A DNA stretch of 9,418 nucleotides from Ktedonobacterales bacterium (lineage in GTDB: Bacteria; Chloroflexota; Ktedonobacteria; Ktedonobacterales; JACDGC01), in assembly GCA_013815535.1 (NCBI GenBank), contig JACDGC010000102.1:1-9418 (forward strand). The letters are read 5' to 3'. Within the stretch, counting starts at the first letter, position 1. Each line of letters begins with the position of its first letter. Shown piece by piece: positions 1 through 6,163 of the stretch. The position numbers and the translations under genes are program-made. A model generated the notes under the pieces. That model searched no databases. It was not told where the DNA came from and worked only from the letters and a program-made list of their open reading frames with translations.

Positions 1-37
1 GGGCGGGGGTGGGGCCACCCGAAGGAGCATCATACCC

Positions 38-1117
38 ATGGCCCACCATCCCCGCATCCAGGCGCTGGGAGTCGCTTTTCCTCCCCATTATCAAAGCCAG
101 GAAGAAACGCTGGCGCACGCGCAGCGCTACCTGCATGGCGCAGCCCCACAGACGACGCCAGCCACCCGCGCGCGGGCGCAGCGCCTCAGTCAACTCTTCG
201 CGGGGGCAAAGGTCGGCCATCGCCACTTCGCCGTTGACCCCGCGCTCTATTATCAAGAACCGCGCTCAACCGGTGCCCGCATGGCGCTTTACCAGGAACT
301 CGCCCCCACCCTGGGCAGCGTGGCCCTGACGAATGCCCTGGGGACCACCCTCACGCCCGCCGACCTGACCGACTTCACGGTCGTCTCGTGCACGGGATAT
401 GCCGCACCGGGCCTCGACGTGATCTTAGCACGCGACCTGGGGATGCCCCGCAACGTCCGGCGCGTGTGCATCGGCCACATGGGCTGCTTTGGTGCCATGG
501 TGGGGTTGCGCCAGACGCTCGCCGCCGTGCGCTCACAACCAGGCGCGCGTGCCGCATTGCTGAGCCTGGAGTTGACCAGCCTTCACTTCATGCCGACCGA
601 CGATGATGAAGTGCTCACCTCATTCGCCCTCTTTGGGGATGCCGCCGCCGCGTTGGTGCTGAGTGACGATCCCGCTGCCACCGGCCCAGAGGTGGTGGAT
701 GCCTATTGCGCCGCCGACTTCGCCGCCGCCGACCAGATGGCATGGACGATTACCGACCAGGGCTTCATGATGGGCCTGTCGCCGCGCGTGCCAGTGACGC
801 TGCGCCGCAACATCCGCGATGTCGTGGAAAATCTGCTGACGCCCCACGGCCTCGACATCCCAGCTGTCACCCATTGGCTGGTGCATCCCGGTGGCCCCAG
901 CATCCTCGACGCGGTCGCGCGCGGGTTGGAACTGACGCCCGACCAGATGGCGCGTTCATGGGCCACCTTGCGCGACCACGGCAACTGCTCCTCGGCCACC
1001 GTGCTGCTGATTTTGGATGATCTCATTAAGTCGGGCACACCCAAGCCAGGTGAGTGGGGCGTGATGATGGCGTTTGGGCCAGGGCTGACGCTCGAAACCG
1101 CCCTCTTACGTTTCTGA
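38..1117 (+). CDS. Type III polyketide synthase (chalcone synthase-like)
   Basis: Predicted to condense an acyl-CoA starter with malonyl-CoA units and cyclise the chain to an alkylpyrone, resorcinol or similar product, as a soluble homodimer. The 359-residue length is normal for the family. The Cys-His-Asn triad is visible: Cys118 in VVSCTGYAAPGLD, His283 in LVHPGGPSILDAV and Asn316 in GNCSSATVL. A glycine-rich C-terminal FGPGLTLE also matches the family. The ATG at 38 is preceded by GAAGGAG about 10 nt upstream. The stop lies 17 nt before a methyltransferase, a common bacterial arrangement in which the polyketide is methylated. Starter preference and product cannot be read from the sequence. 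The family call is firm; the product is inference. Any promoter lies before the window. Confidence 0.95.
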   Translation: MAHHPRIQALGVAFPPHYQSQEETLAHAQRYLHGAAPQTTPATRARAQRLSQLFAGAKVGHRHFAVDPALYYQEPRSTGARMALYQELAPTLGSVALTNALGTTLTPADLTDFTVVSCTGYAAPGLDVILARDLGMPRNVRRVCIGHMGCFGAMVGLRQTLAAVRSQPGARAALLSLELTSLHFMPTDDDEVLTSFALFGDAAAALVLSDDPAATGPEVVDAYCAADFAAADQMAWTITDQGFMMGLSPRVPVTLRRNIRDVVENLLTPHGLDIPAVTHWLVHPGGPSILDAVARGLELTPDQMARSWATLRDHGNCSSATVLLILDDLIKSGTPKPGEWGVMMAFGPGLTLETALLRF

Positions 1118-1134
1118 AAGGAGCCAGGGCCGCG

Positions 1135-1659
1135 ATGAATCATGCTGACCATGTGCGCCTCATCCACGGCGGCATCGTCCCAGGCGACTGGGCGGATCTC
1201 GGCTCTGGTGGCGGGGCCTTCACGCTGGCACTGGCTGATCTCTTGGCGGGCAATGGCACCATCCACTCGGTGGATCAGGACGCAGGCGTGCTGCGCGAAC
1301 AAGCGGCCACCATGCGGCAGCGCTTTCCCAGTGCCCAAGTCACGTATCTGGCCGCTGATTTCACGCGTCCGTTGACGCTGACGCCGCTGGATGGCATCGT
1401 GATGGCGAATTCATTGCACTTCGTGCGCGACAAAGTCAGCGTCTTACGCTTGGTGCGCAGTTATCTGAAGCCTGGTGGTCGTCTGGTGCTGGTGGAATAT
1501 AACGCGGATGGCGGCAACATGTGGGTGCCCTATCCCTTCTCCTACCCCACCTGGGAGCGACTGGCAACGCAGGCAGGCTTCACCGCGACGCGCCAATTGG
1601 CGACGATCCCCAGTCGTTTCCTGCGCGAGATCTACGCGGCGCTATCCATCAGCGCCTGA
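1135..1659 (+). CDS. Class I SAM-dependent methyltransferase
   Basis: Predicted to transfer a methyl group from S-adenosylmethionine. The 174-residue protein has the Rossmann motif I (ADLGSGGGAFT, residues 20-30), an acidic residue ending strand 2 (SVDQD, Asp47), a motif AADF (Asp75), LDGIVMANSLHFV as motif IV, and LKPGGRLVLVEY (residues 111-122), which is typical of the UbiE/methyltransferase-11 group. The open frame extends upstream to 1054 inside the PKS gene. The ATG at 1135 is chosen because AAAGGAG (1117-1123) overlaps the PKS stop codon and sits 11 nt ahead. Tight coupling to the type III PKS suggests that the polyketide product is the substrate, but this is inferred from position. The protein is short, with a small C-terminal cap, so a small-molecule substrate is plausible. 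Confidence 0.88.
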   Translation: MNHADHVRLIHGGIVPGDWADLGSGGGAFTLALADLLAGNGTIHSVDQDAGVLREQAATMRQRFPSAQVTYLAADFTRPLTLTPLDGIVMANSLHFVRDKVSVLRLVRSYLKPGGRLVLVEYNADGGNMWVPYPFSYPTWERLATQAGFTATRQLATIPSRFLREIYAALSISA

Positions 1660-1671
1660 GCCTATAATAAT

Positions 1672-1722
1672 GTGACCGTCACCCTCAACCAGCCAACATG
1701 CCGATCACAGGGCAACGGTCAC
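1672..1722. repeat. Inverted repeat between convergent genes
   Basis: An 11-bp palindrome GTGACCGTCAC (1672-1682) is followed 32 nt later by ACGGTCAC (1715-1722), which is the reverse complement of GTGACCGT. The segment fills the 80-bp gap between the convergent methyltransferase and desaturase genes. It could form a stem with a 35-nt loop or act as a protein-binding dyad. No T-run follows on either strand, so a classical intrinsic terminator is not shown. Confidence 0.4.
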
Positions 1723-1739
1723 TTCTGGGCATCATTGGC

Positions 1740-2780
1740 CTAATTAGTTGCCAGGGCCTTCTTCCGAACCACTGCGCCGACCTCAGCCAACGAGCCTAGA
1801 ATCTCGCGGTACGAGGTGAGGCAGCTCGTTTCGTGATAGGTGACACCGCGCTCCTCACAGAACTCGCGAATGATCACCTGGGCCCGTGCCAGATGGCGCC
1901 GTGGCATGGTGGGGAAGAGGTGATGCTCGATTTGAAAGTTCAAACCACCGTACCAATAATCAGCGATCAGGCCCGACCGCACATTGCGCGCGGTCAACAC
2001 TTGCCGCCGCAAGAAGTCGAGTTGGCTATCATGCTCGGTGATGAGCATGCCTTTGTGATTTGGCGCAAACACCGACCCCAGGTAGAGGCCCGTCGCTGCC
2101 TGATGAATCAGGATGAAGACGATCGCTTGCCACCAGGGCAACACGGCGAAGATCACCCCCAGATACCAGGCAAAATAGACGCCCAGCAAAGCCGCTTCGC
2201 GCCACGGATGCTTGGCATCTTTGCCCAGCAAATATTTGATGCTGCTGATGTGCAGGTCAAGCGCGACGAACATGAGGATGGGGAAGAACAGCCACGCCTG
2301 ATGCCGCGTGATAAAGCGAGCGATGCCGCGCTTGGTGAGGGCATCTTCACGCGTAAAGGCGATGATGGGCACCGCGATATCGGGATCACTATCGATCTCA
2401 TTGGGGCGGGCATGGTGGGCGTTATGTTTATCGAGCCACCAGGCAAAGCTCATCCCGACTTGCACATTGCCCACCAGCAAGCCCACGAAATTGTTCTTCT
2501 TGATGGAATCGAAAATCTGTCGATGCCCAGCATCATGCCCAATGAAGCCCAGTTGTGCCGTGACAAAGGCGAGCAAGAGGGCATTCAGGCATTGCACCCA
2601 AAAGACGTGCACCAGCACCAGGGTCGCCAGGCTGCCAACGAACAGCAGTTGGATGGCAACGATGCGGGTCATGTAGCGGGGCACGGTCTTATCGAGCAGT
2701 CCTTGTTGTTTGATGCGTTGTTTCAACTCGGCGTATTGGTTCTGAGATGGCGCAGCGGTTTGCACCTCTAGGGGAATCAT
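1740..2780 (-). CDS. Membrane fatty acid desaturase
   Basis: Introduces a double bond into an acyl chain using a di-iron centre, oxygen and reducing equivalents, at the cytoplasmic membrane. The 346-residue protein shows the three histidine boxes: HDAGH (82-86), HNAHH (119-123) and QIEHH (283-287, in NFQIEHHLFPTMPRRHL). An extra conserved histidine lies in APNHKGM (242). Hydrophobic spans lie around 38-80, 96-115, 162-180 and 196-232. The QxxHH third box and box spacing match the acyl-lipid / linoleoyl-CoA type desaturases; there is no fused cytochrome b5 domain, so an external electron donor is needed. The frame is open to an ATG at 2831, but the ATG at 2780 has GAGGA 4 nt upstream and is preferred. 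It is the last gene of the minus-strand run. Regioselectivity cannot be told. Confidence 0.93.
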   Translation of the reverse strand: MIPLEVQTAAPSQNQYAELKQRIKQQGLLDKTVPRYMTRIVAIQLLFVGSLATLVLVHVFWVQCLNALLLAFVTAQLGFIGHDAGHRQIFDSIKKNNFVGLLVGNVQVGMSFAWWLDKHNAHHARPNEIDSDPDIAVPIIAFTREDALTKRGIARFITRHQAWLFFPILMFVALDLHISSIKYLLGKDAKHPWREAALLGVYFAWYLGVIFAVLPWWQAIVFILIHQAATGLYLGSVFAPNHKGMLITEHDSQLDFLRRQVLTARNVRSGLIADYWYGGLNFQIEHHLFPTMPRRHLARAQVIIREFCEERGVTYHETSCLTSYREILGSLAEVGAVVRKKALATN

Positions 2781-2932
2781 GTCTTCCTCGTTTCTGGTAA
2801 CGGAATGCACGGTCATGTTGGTGCGAGGCACCGACCACGCGCAGGGTGTAGCCGTTAAACAGGACGAGGCGTCGCGGCATTTTCTGCACTTCCATCAATG
2901 ATAAGAGCAGATTTTGATGCCGATAGTTTCAC

Positions 2933-3034
2933 TTAGCGATGCACCGCAGCGATCAATGTGACCAGCAGCACGAGTGCCATCAGTACGAAGATAAAACCAG
3001 TGCGGAAAATGGGGTGCAGCAGGAAGGCAGGCAT
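2933..3034 (-). CDS. 33-residue single-span membrane micro-protein
   Basis: I do not recognise a family. The frame begins MPAFLLHPIFRTG, runs through an uninterrupted hydrophobic stretch of about 18 residues (FIFVLMALVLLVTLIAA, roughly residues 14-30) and ends VHR before TAA. This is the layout of a small membrane protein with a short N-terminal tail carrying His and Arg and a basic C-terminus. AGAAAGGGT ends 7 nt before the ATG and resembles the ribosome binding sites of the genes upstream in the same run. It lies 176 nt after the 140-residue unknown and 152 nt before the desaturase, on the same strand. A role as an accessory to a membrane enzyme such as the desaturase is only a guess from position. 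A short frame can arise by chance, but the start signal and clean hydrophobic profile argue that it is real. Confidence 0.6.
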   Translation of the reverse strand: MPAFLLHPIFRTGFIFVLMALVLLVTLIAAVHR

Positions 3035-3137
3035 GGGGTGGACCCTTTCTGAAATGATGCACTGAGCAGCGACGTAGCATGCCCGAAGCGTGATCTAGCA
3101 AGCTGGGTGCATCGCTGGCAAGCGTTCCCCCACGGTG

Positions 3138-3165
3138 AGGGCCTGCGATAGACGCATGTGGCCCT
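3138..3165. other. Nested hairpin in intergenic gap
   Basis: AGGGCC (3138-3143) pairs with GGCCCT (3160-3165), and inside it TGCG (3144-3147) pairs with CGCA (3153-3156) around a 5-nt loop with a 3-nt bulge. It lies in the 176-nt gap between the 140-residue unknown and the micro-protein. There is no T-run after it on the minus strand. It may be an mRNA-processing or stabilising structure, or simply chance in GC-rich DNA. Confidence 0.35.
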
Positions 3166-3210
3166 GCGTGCCGGGGATCGCGCGCCGCCAGTAATGGCAG
3201 CGGGCGGCTG

Positions 3211-3633
3211 TTAGCGCAAAACCTTCGTGGCGGGCAGATTGTCGAAGGAGAAGGGCAGCAACGTCTCGGTGATGAACTGGACGACGGTGCTCCCCTGCGC
3301 ATCGCCCCGCGTCAGGGCAACCAACCAGATCGGCATCAGCAGACTGGGGTCATCTGTTGCCCATTCACCCAACTGCACCCGTTTTTCGGGGTCGTGCCGG
3401 GGCATATCAGCCAGATCCAGATCAGTGCCCGTCACCAACCACGGGATGCCCGTGATGTCTTGCAGAAACGTGCTGACCCACTGGCGCGCTGGCCAGCCCC
3501 CCATCGCTGGCGCAAGGGCGAGGTGTGCCTTGCCCCACCGTGCGAAGGTTTGCGGCATCAGCAGGGCTTCACGGACGGTGCCACGTATCTCGACGCGGGC
3601 ATAATCAGAGGTGTAATTGAATGTAGCGTGCAT
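3211..3633 (-). CDS. Hypothetical protein, 140 residues
   Basis: No family recognised. The protein has no cysteine, no signal peptide and no clear membrane span. It opens with a short beta-like segment (ARVEIRGTVREAL, residues 12-24), is tryptophan-rich (W33, W47, W52, W65, W91, W103), and contains an acidic patch around TDLDLADMPRHD and a hydrophobic strand LLMPIWLVALTR (98-109). It is probably a compact cytoplasmic alpha/beta protein. The frame is open upstream to an ATG at 3711. The ATG at 3633 is preferred because CTGGAG stands about 8 nt before it, whereas the only GGAGG for the longer form is far from its start. It follows the 97-residue unknown by 117 nt and may be the last member of the small-protein operon. 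Confidence 0.72.
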   Translation of the reverse strand: MHATFNYTSDYARVEIRGTVREALLMPQTFARWGKAHLALAPAMGGWPARQWVSTFLQDITGIPWLVTGTDLDLADMPRHDPEKRVQLGEWATDDPSLLMPIWLVALTRGDAQGSTVVQFITETLLPFSFDNLPATKVLR

Positions 3634-3750
3634 GTGGATTCTCCAGATTGCCGTTGTGGTGCAGCGCACCGCGTCGCCATTGCTGTGGCATGTGGCTGCT
3701 GCCCCCATCATGCGCAGCGAGATTGTGGCTGCCTCCGGGGGAGTGGTGAA

Positions 3751-4044
3751 TTAGATGCGCTCGGGCTCCAGCACGGGCAGCGCTGGGGAGGTGCTGGAGT
3801 CCTGCACCTGCCAGTCATCCACAAAACCATGTTCCTGGGCATAGTCATGAACGGCGGTGAACGTATCAAAGAAGCCCGTTAAGGCCATCACCGTCAGTTC
3901 ACGGTTGTGGCCATCCAAATGACGCAACACGCCATCGAACCGCTGGTAGGGGATGGTCCAACTGGTGACCAGTTCCAGGCGTTCATCGTTGCCCTGGTTC
4001 AGCAGTTGGGTGCCAGCATTCATCGCGTTCTTCAAGGTCAGCAT
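3751..4044 (-). CDS. Hypothetical protein, 97 residues
   Basis: No family recognised. It looks soluble and mostly helical, with no cysteine. An amphipathic N-terminus (LTLKNAMNAGTQLLN) is followed by a strand-like ELVTSWTIPY (24-33), a charged middle (RHLDGHNREL), then TVMALTGFFDTFTAVHDYAQEHGF (51-74), likely one helix or two, and a low-complexity tail rich in Ser, Pro and Glu. The frame opens upstream to 4089, inside the preceding gene. The ATG at 4044 is chosen for AGAAAAGAGAG just upstream and the 32-nt gap to that gene. It shares a faint YxxEH...D..W pattern with the next gene upstream. Function unknown. Confidence 0.72.
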   Translation of the reverse strand: MLTLKNAMNAGTQLLNQGNDERLELVTSWTIPYQRFDGVLRHLDGHNRELTVMALTGFFDTFTAVHDYAQEHGFVDDWQVQDSSTSPALPVLEPERI

Positions 4045-4076
4045 GGGGCTCTCTTTTCTGGGTGCACCGGATTTGG

Positions 4077-4427
4077 TCAGGGGGTGCACAGTGGGAGGGA
4101 AGCAAAGCGGCGGAAATCATCAACCATGAGGGCCCAGCGCCCATCCTCGACGGGATGCTCGTGCAAATATTGCAAGAGCGATTGCCGGGCGACACGCCCG
4201 GCGGGGTCGGCACGCAGCCACGCACTGTCGCCTTGGTTGAATGCCTGGGCAATGGCAGCAGTGCCCGCGATGGGGGTGGCATAGCGCGTGCGGATGGGCG
4301 CTGGCATCTGCTTGGTGCTGCGCTGGCGCTCGCATTCATCGCGCAGCCCAGCGACATAGACGACGGCCAGGTAGCCGACGCCTTCGCGTTGCTCCAACAT
4401 CACCTGATGCACGTGTCCTTCGATCAT
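4077..4427 (-). CDS. Hypothetical protein, 116 residues
   Basis: No family recognised. The N-terminal part is strand-like (HVHQVMLEQREGVGYLAVVYVAG, about residues 5-27), then comes a basic segment (ERQRSTKQMPAPIRTR) and a helical second half with AGTAAIAQAFNQGDSAWLRA and ARQSLLQYLHEH, ending near MVDDFRRFASL. There is a single cysteine (Cys114) three residues from the end and another at Cys32. No membrane span or signal peptide is seen. GAAAGG lies 8 nt ahead of the ATG. It follows the 92-residue unknown by 35 nt and precedes the 97-residue one by 32 nt, so co-transcription is very likely. It is probably a small cytoplasmic adaptor or a subunit of a complex, but nothing in the sequence fixes a role. 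Confidence 0.75.
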   Translation of the reverse strand: MIEGHVHQVMLEQREGVGYLAVVYVAGLRDECERQRSTKQMPAPIRTRYATPIAGTAAIAQAFNQGDSAWLRADPAGRVARQSLLQYLHEHPVEDGRWALMVDDFRRFASLPLCTP

Positions 4428-4462
4428 CTCAGTTGCCTTTCTCAGCGCGGTGCAGCATTCGT

Positions 4463-4741
4463 TTAGGCGATGAAGTGTTGATGCATAGCTGCTGTGGGTG
4501 CGGCGACCAGGGCACGGCGGCGCTCTTCATAGGCCCACAGGAACGCCCCCTGATACATCGCCCGGTCACCGTCTTGCATCGGCCCCGCCGCGACGCCGAA
4601 GAATTGCGCGTTCTCTTGGGCAAGGGCGATCAGTTGCTCGCGTGACACGCCACGCGGGAAATGCGCTTCTGCCAGGGCAATCGCCGCCTGGCGGGCATGA
4701 TCAAAAATGGTGTCAGAGCGAGAATCGATGGAATCAACCAT
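4463..4741 (-). CDS. Hypothetical protein, 92 residues, helical
   Basis: No family recognised. The composition is strongly alanine-rich and helical: DHARQAAIALAEAHF (14-28), SREQLIALAQENAQFFG (33-49) and AMYQGAFLWAYEERRRALVAA (61-81) each read as amphipathic helices, separated by glycine/proline turns. That gives a likely three-helix bundle with no cysteine and no membrane segment. The ATG at 4741 has AGAAAGAAG 6 nt upstream. The gap to the gene before it is 42 nt and to the next gene 35 nt. The fold type could suit protein-protein or nucleic-acid contact, but no DNA-binding motif is evident. Confidence 0.74.
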   Translation of the reverse strand: MVDSIDSRSDTIFDHARQAAIALAEAHFPRGVSREQLIALAQENAQFFGVAAGPMQDGDRAMYQGAFLWAYEERRRALVAAPTAAMHQHFIA

Positions 4742-4783
4742 GGCGCGCTTCTTTCTGCTTCGGGTGCCGTGCGATGCAGCACA

Positions 4784-5140
4784 TCACCCAACGGGCATGG
4801 GGTCAGGGGGGGCATCTCCACCAGGCGCACCGATGACATGGATGAGGGGTTCGAGCGATTTCAAGGCAAGCAGCAACCCTTTGAGGTCACGCGCGCCAAT
4901 GATTTCGTATCCCACTGCGAGGGAAAGCACGAGCAAATAGCGGCGCTCATTGCTGAGGTGCGCCCCCTCGCCAAGCGTTCCTTGGGGCCATTGGTACACC
5001 ACCAGCGAGATCGCCCCCGTTTGAATGACGATTTCGCGATGATACCCCAGTTGTTCGCAGGCTTGCCCTGGTGAGGTGTTGTGTTCGGGCCAGTCGATGG
5101 TGGTGTTGCCTGTGGCAACATCCCAGACCTGTTGTCGCAT
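4784..5140 (-). CDS. Hypothetical protein, 118 residues, first of the small-protein run
   Basis: No family recognised. A polar N-terminus (residues 1-34, one cysteine at 28) leads into alternating hydrophobic strands REIVIQTGAISLVVYQW (35-51) and ERRYLLVLSLAVGYEIIGA (65-83), a helix DLKGLLLALKSLEPLIHV (85-102), and a flexible Gly/Pro tail (GAPGGDAPPDPMPVG). This strand-strand-helix order suggests a small alpha/beta domain, perhaps a dimer. The hydrophobic runs are interrupted by charges, so they are more likely core strands than membrane spans. GAAAGGGGG precedes the ATG by about 6 nt. The gap to bL25 upstream is 42 nt with no terminator, so it is probably read from the bL25 transcript. Confidence 0.74.
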   Translation of the reverse strand: MRQQVWDVATGNTTIDWPEHNTSPGQACEQLGYHREIVIQTGAISLVVYQWPQGTLGEGAHLSNERRYLLVLSLAVGYEIIGARDLKGLLLALKSLEPLIHVIGAPGGDAPPDPMPVG

Positions 5141-5182
5141 CGGACGCCCCCTTTCGGAATTGAGTGCCAGTGAGGCGTGGGG

Positions 5183-5836
5183 TTACGCGGTGGCCACCAC
5201 TTCAGGGGCCACGGTTGGCTTCGCAACCTCACCACGCTGAGTTTGGATCTTTGCAATCGGCTCATCGGGGCTGATGTTGAGCGTGACGCCAGGGGGCAGT
5301 TGAATGTCGCGGGCGTGCAGCACGGTGTCGAGCCGCATCAACTGGCTCACATCGACCTCAACCTTGGTCGGCAGCTTGCCAGGCAGACCGGTGACGGCGA
5401 TGGATTCCAGCAGCGGAATGATCGCAGCCTGATTGGCACGCACGATGGCCGATTCGCCGATGAAATGCAGTGGCACATGGGTATGCACCACCTCGTTCAT
5501 CGCCAGCCGAAAGAAATCGACGTGCTGCACCTTGCCCGACCGCGGGGAAATGGCGATTTTATGCACGAGCACCATGACCGACTCGGCTTGCAGGGGCAGC
5601 GTCAGGGCCAGCACACCCACGAGGCGGCGTTGGGAGTGCCGCCGCAACAGCAAAGCCTCATTCACCTGGATGGCGACCGACTCACCATGACCAAAGATAT
5701 TGGCCGGAACGCTACCCGTTCGGCGCAACGCTTTGACGCTGTGGCCAAGCGAAGTGCGTGATTGAACAGCAAGGACCTGTGCCGACGGAGAGGGCAACAA
5801 GGTAAAAACTACTTTCGTAGAAGGGGACCCGTGCAT
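5183..5836 (-). CDS. rplY: 50S ribosomal protein bL25 (CTC family)
   Basis: Binds 5S rRNA in the central protuberance of the large subunit. The 217-residue product has the family's two domains: an N-terminal 5S-binding domain (about 22-110) with ALRRTGSVPANIFG (36-49) and VQHVDFFRL (103-111), and a C-terminal beta domain (115-200) with VPLHFIGESA, VEVDVSQL and LHARDIQLPPGVTL. This is the long CTC form rather than the short E. coli form. The start is uncertain. The ATG at 5836 gives about 20 extra residues before the usual opening (LAVQSR), and its GGGTGG site is inside a hairpin; TTG codons at 5800 or 5797 would give a more typical N-terminus. The ORF is also open to an ATG at 5896. The gene leads the run of small unknown genes. 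Confidence 0.9.
   Translation of the reverse strand: MHGSPSTKVVFTLLPSPSAQVLAVQSRTSLGHSVKALRRTGSVPANIFGHGESVAIQVNEALLLRRHSQRRLVGVLALTLPLQAESVMVLVHKIAISPRSGKVQHVDFFRLAMNEVVHTHVPLHFIGESAIVRANQAAIIPLLESIAVTGLPGKLPTKVEVDVSQLMRLDTVLHARDIQLPPGVTLNISPDEPIAKIQTQRGEVAKPTVAPEVVATA
5804..5820 (-). other. GNRA-capped mini-hairpin with T-run
   Basis: On the minus strand CTAC-GAAA-GTAG is followed directly by TTTTT. The stem is only 4 bp, so it is a weak terminator by itself. If bL25 starts at the TTG at 5800 this element lies in the leader, just before the start, and could take part in attenuation; if it starts at 5836 it is inside the coding region. Confidence 0.3.
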
Positions 5837-5839
5837 AAT

Positions 5840-5854
5840 CCACCCAGCGGGTGG
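5840..5854 (-). promoter_or_regulatory. Hairpin just before the bL25 ATG
   Basis: On the minus strand CCACCC-GCT-GGGTGG forms a perfect 6-bp, GC-rich stem with a 3-nt loop, ending three bases before the ATG at 5836. The 3' arm GGGTGG is the only candidate ribosome binding site for that ATG, so folding would hide it. Either it is a translational control element or the true start is further downstream. Confidence 0.45.
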
Positions 5855-5902
5855 TGGCGCGGTCAGGCATGCCGTCCATGACGACATCGCAGGCATTCGT
5901 GT

Positions 5903-5928
5903 GCCCTCTTGTGAGGAAAGGAGAGGGC
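5903..5928. repeat. Inverted repeat in the bL25 leader
   Basis: GCCCTCT (5903-5909) and AGAGGGC (5922-5928) form a perfect 7-bp inverted repeat around a 12-nt loop. It lies in the presumed bL25 leader between the candidate promoter (5986-6015) and the start codon, so it may be a leader RNA stem or an operator. Confidence 0.45.
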
Positions 5929-5985
5929 CAAGAACACGAGCACAGCTGCAGGGAAGGTGTTCTCAATCAACGAGTCCACCTATTC

Positions 5986-6015
5986 ATTGTACACGCTCTG
6001 TGGTCATAAAAACAA
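5986..6015 (-). promoter_or_regulatory. Candidate sigma70-type promoter for bL25 operon
   Basis: On the minus strand a -10 box TACAAT (5986-5991, 5/6 match) lies 18 nt downstream of TTGTTT (6010-6015, a weak -35 with only TTG conserved). Transcription would begin near 5979 and give a leader of about 140 nt before the ATG at 5836. The local AT-rich stretch in a GC-rich gap supports a promoter here. Confidence 0.45.
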
Positions 6016-6163
6016 GAGAACATATGCGCACAACTGGCATCGCGAGCGGCCACGCTTGGTAGCACGCCGATGCGTTGACGCGGCAAGAGTGCCTGATGTT
6101 AGAAACGCGGCACCCCTTCACGCGCCCAGCCAACCTAGCGTACATCCTCTGAAACCTCGCCAC
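6016..6163. other. Remainder of the bL25-peroxiredoxin gap, nothing firm
   Basis: Between the candidate bL25 promoter and the peroxiredoxin stop I see no supported gene or RNA. A 6-bp inverted repeat, GCATCG (6037-6042) and CGATGC (6068-6073), is present. No intrinsic terminator for the peroxiredoxin gene, which reads into this gap, can be recognised. Confidence 0.4.

Noticed and set aside
1663..1668. Perfect -10 hexamer TATAAT just after the methyltransferase stop, plus strand.
   Set aside because: No -35 is found at 16-18 nt upstream, and it would only drive transcription antisense to the desaturase.
1833..2771. 312-codon plus-strand frame opposite the desaturase.
   Set aside because: It is the antisense shadow of the desaturase gene, rich in His, Gln and Asp, with no recognisable domain.
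2689..2898. Minus-strand frame of 69 codons overlapping the desaturase N-terminus.
   Set aside because: It overlaps the clearly real desaturase in another frame, lacks a ribosome binding site and becomes an arginine-rich shadow sequence.
3095..3157. Minus-strand 20-codon frame starting MRLSQALTVGE in the gap before the micro-protein.
   Set aside because: Start signal is weak, it coincides with the nested hairpin and its composition shows no clear protein character.
5177..5761. 194-codon plus-strand frame opposite bL25.
   Set aside because: Antisense shadow of a well-supported ribosomal protein gene; its composition is not protein-like.
5712..5966. Minus-strand 84-codon frame from a TTG overlapping the start of bL25.
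   Set aside because: It is cysteine- and serine-rich without a domain, has no convincing start site, and runs into the conserved bL25 region in another frame.
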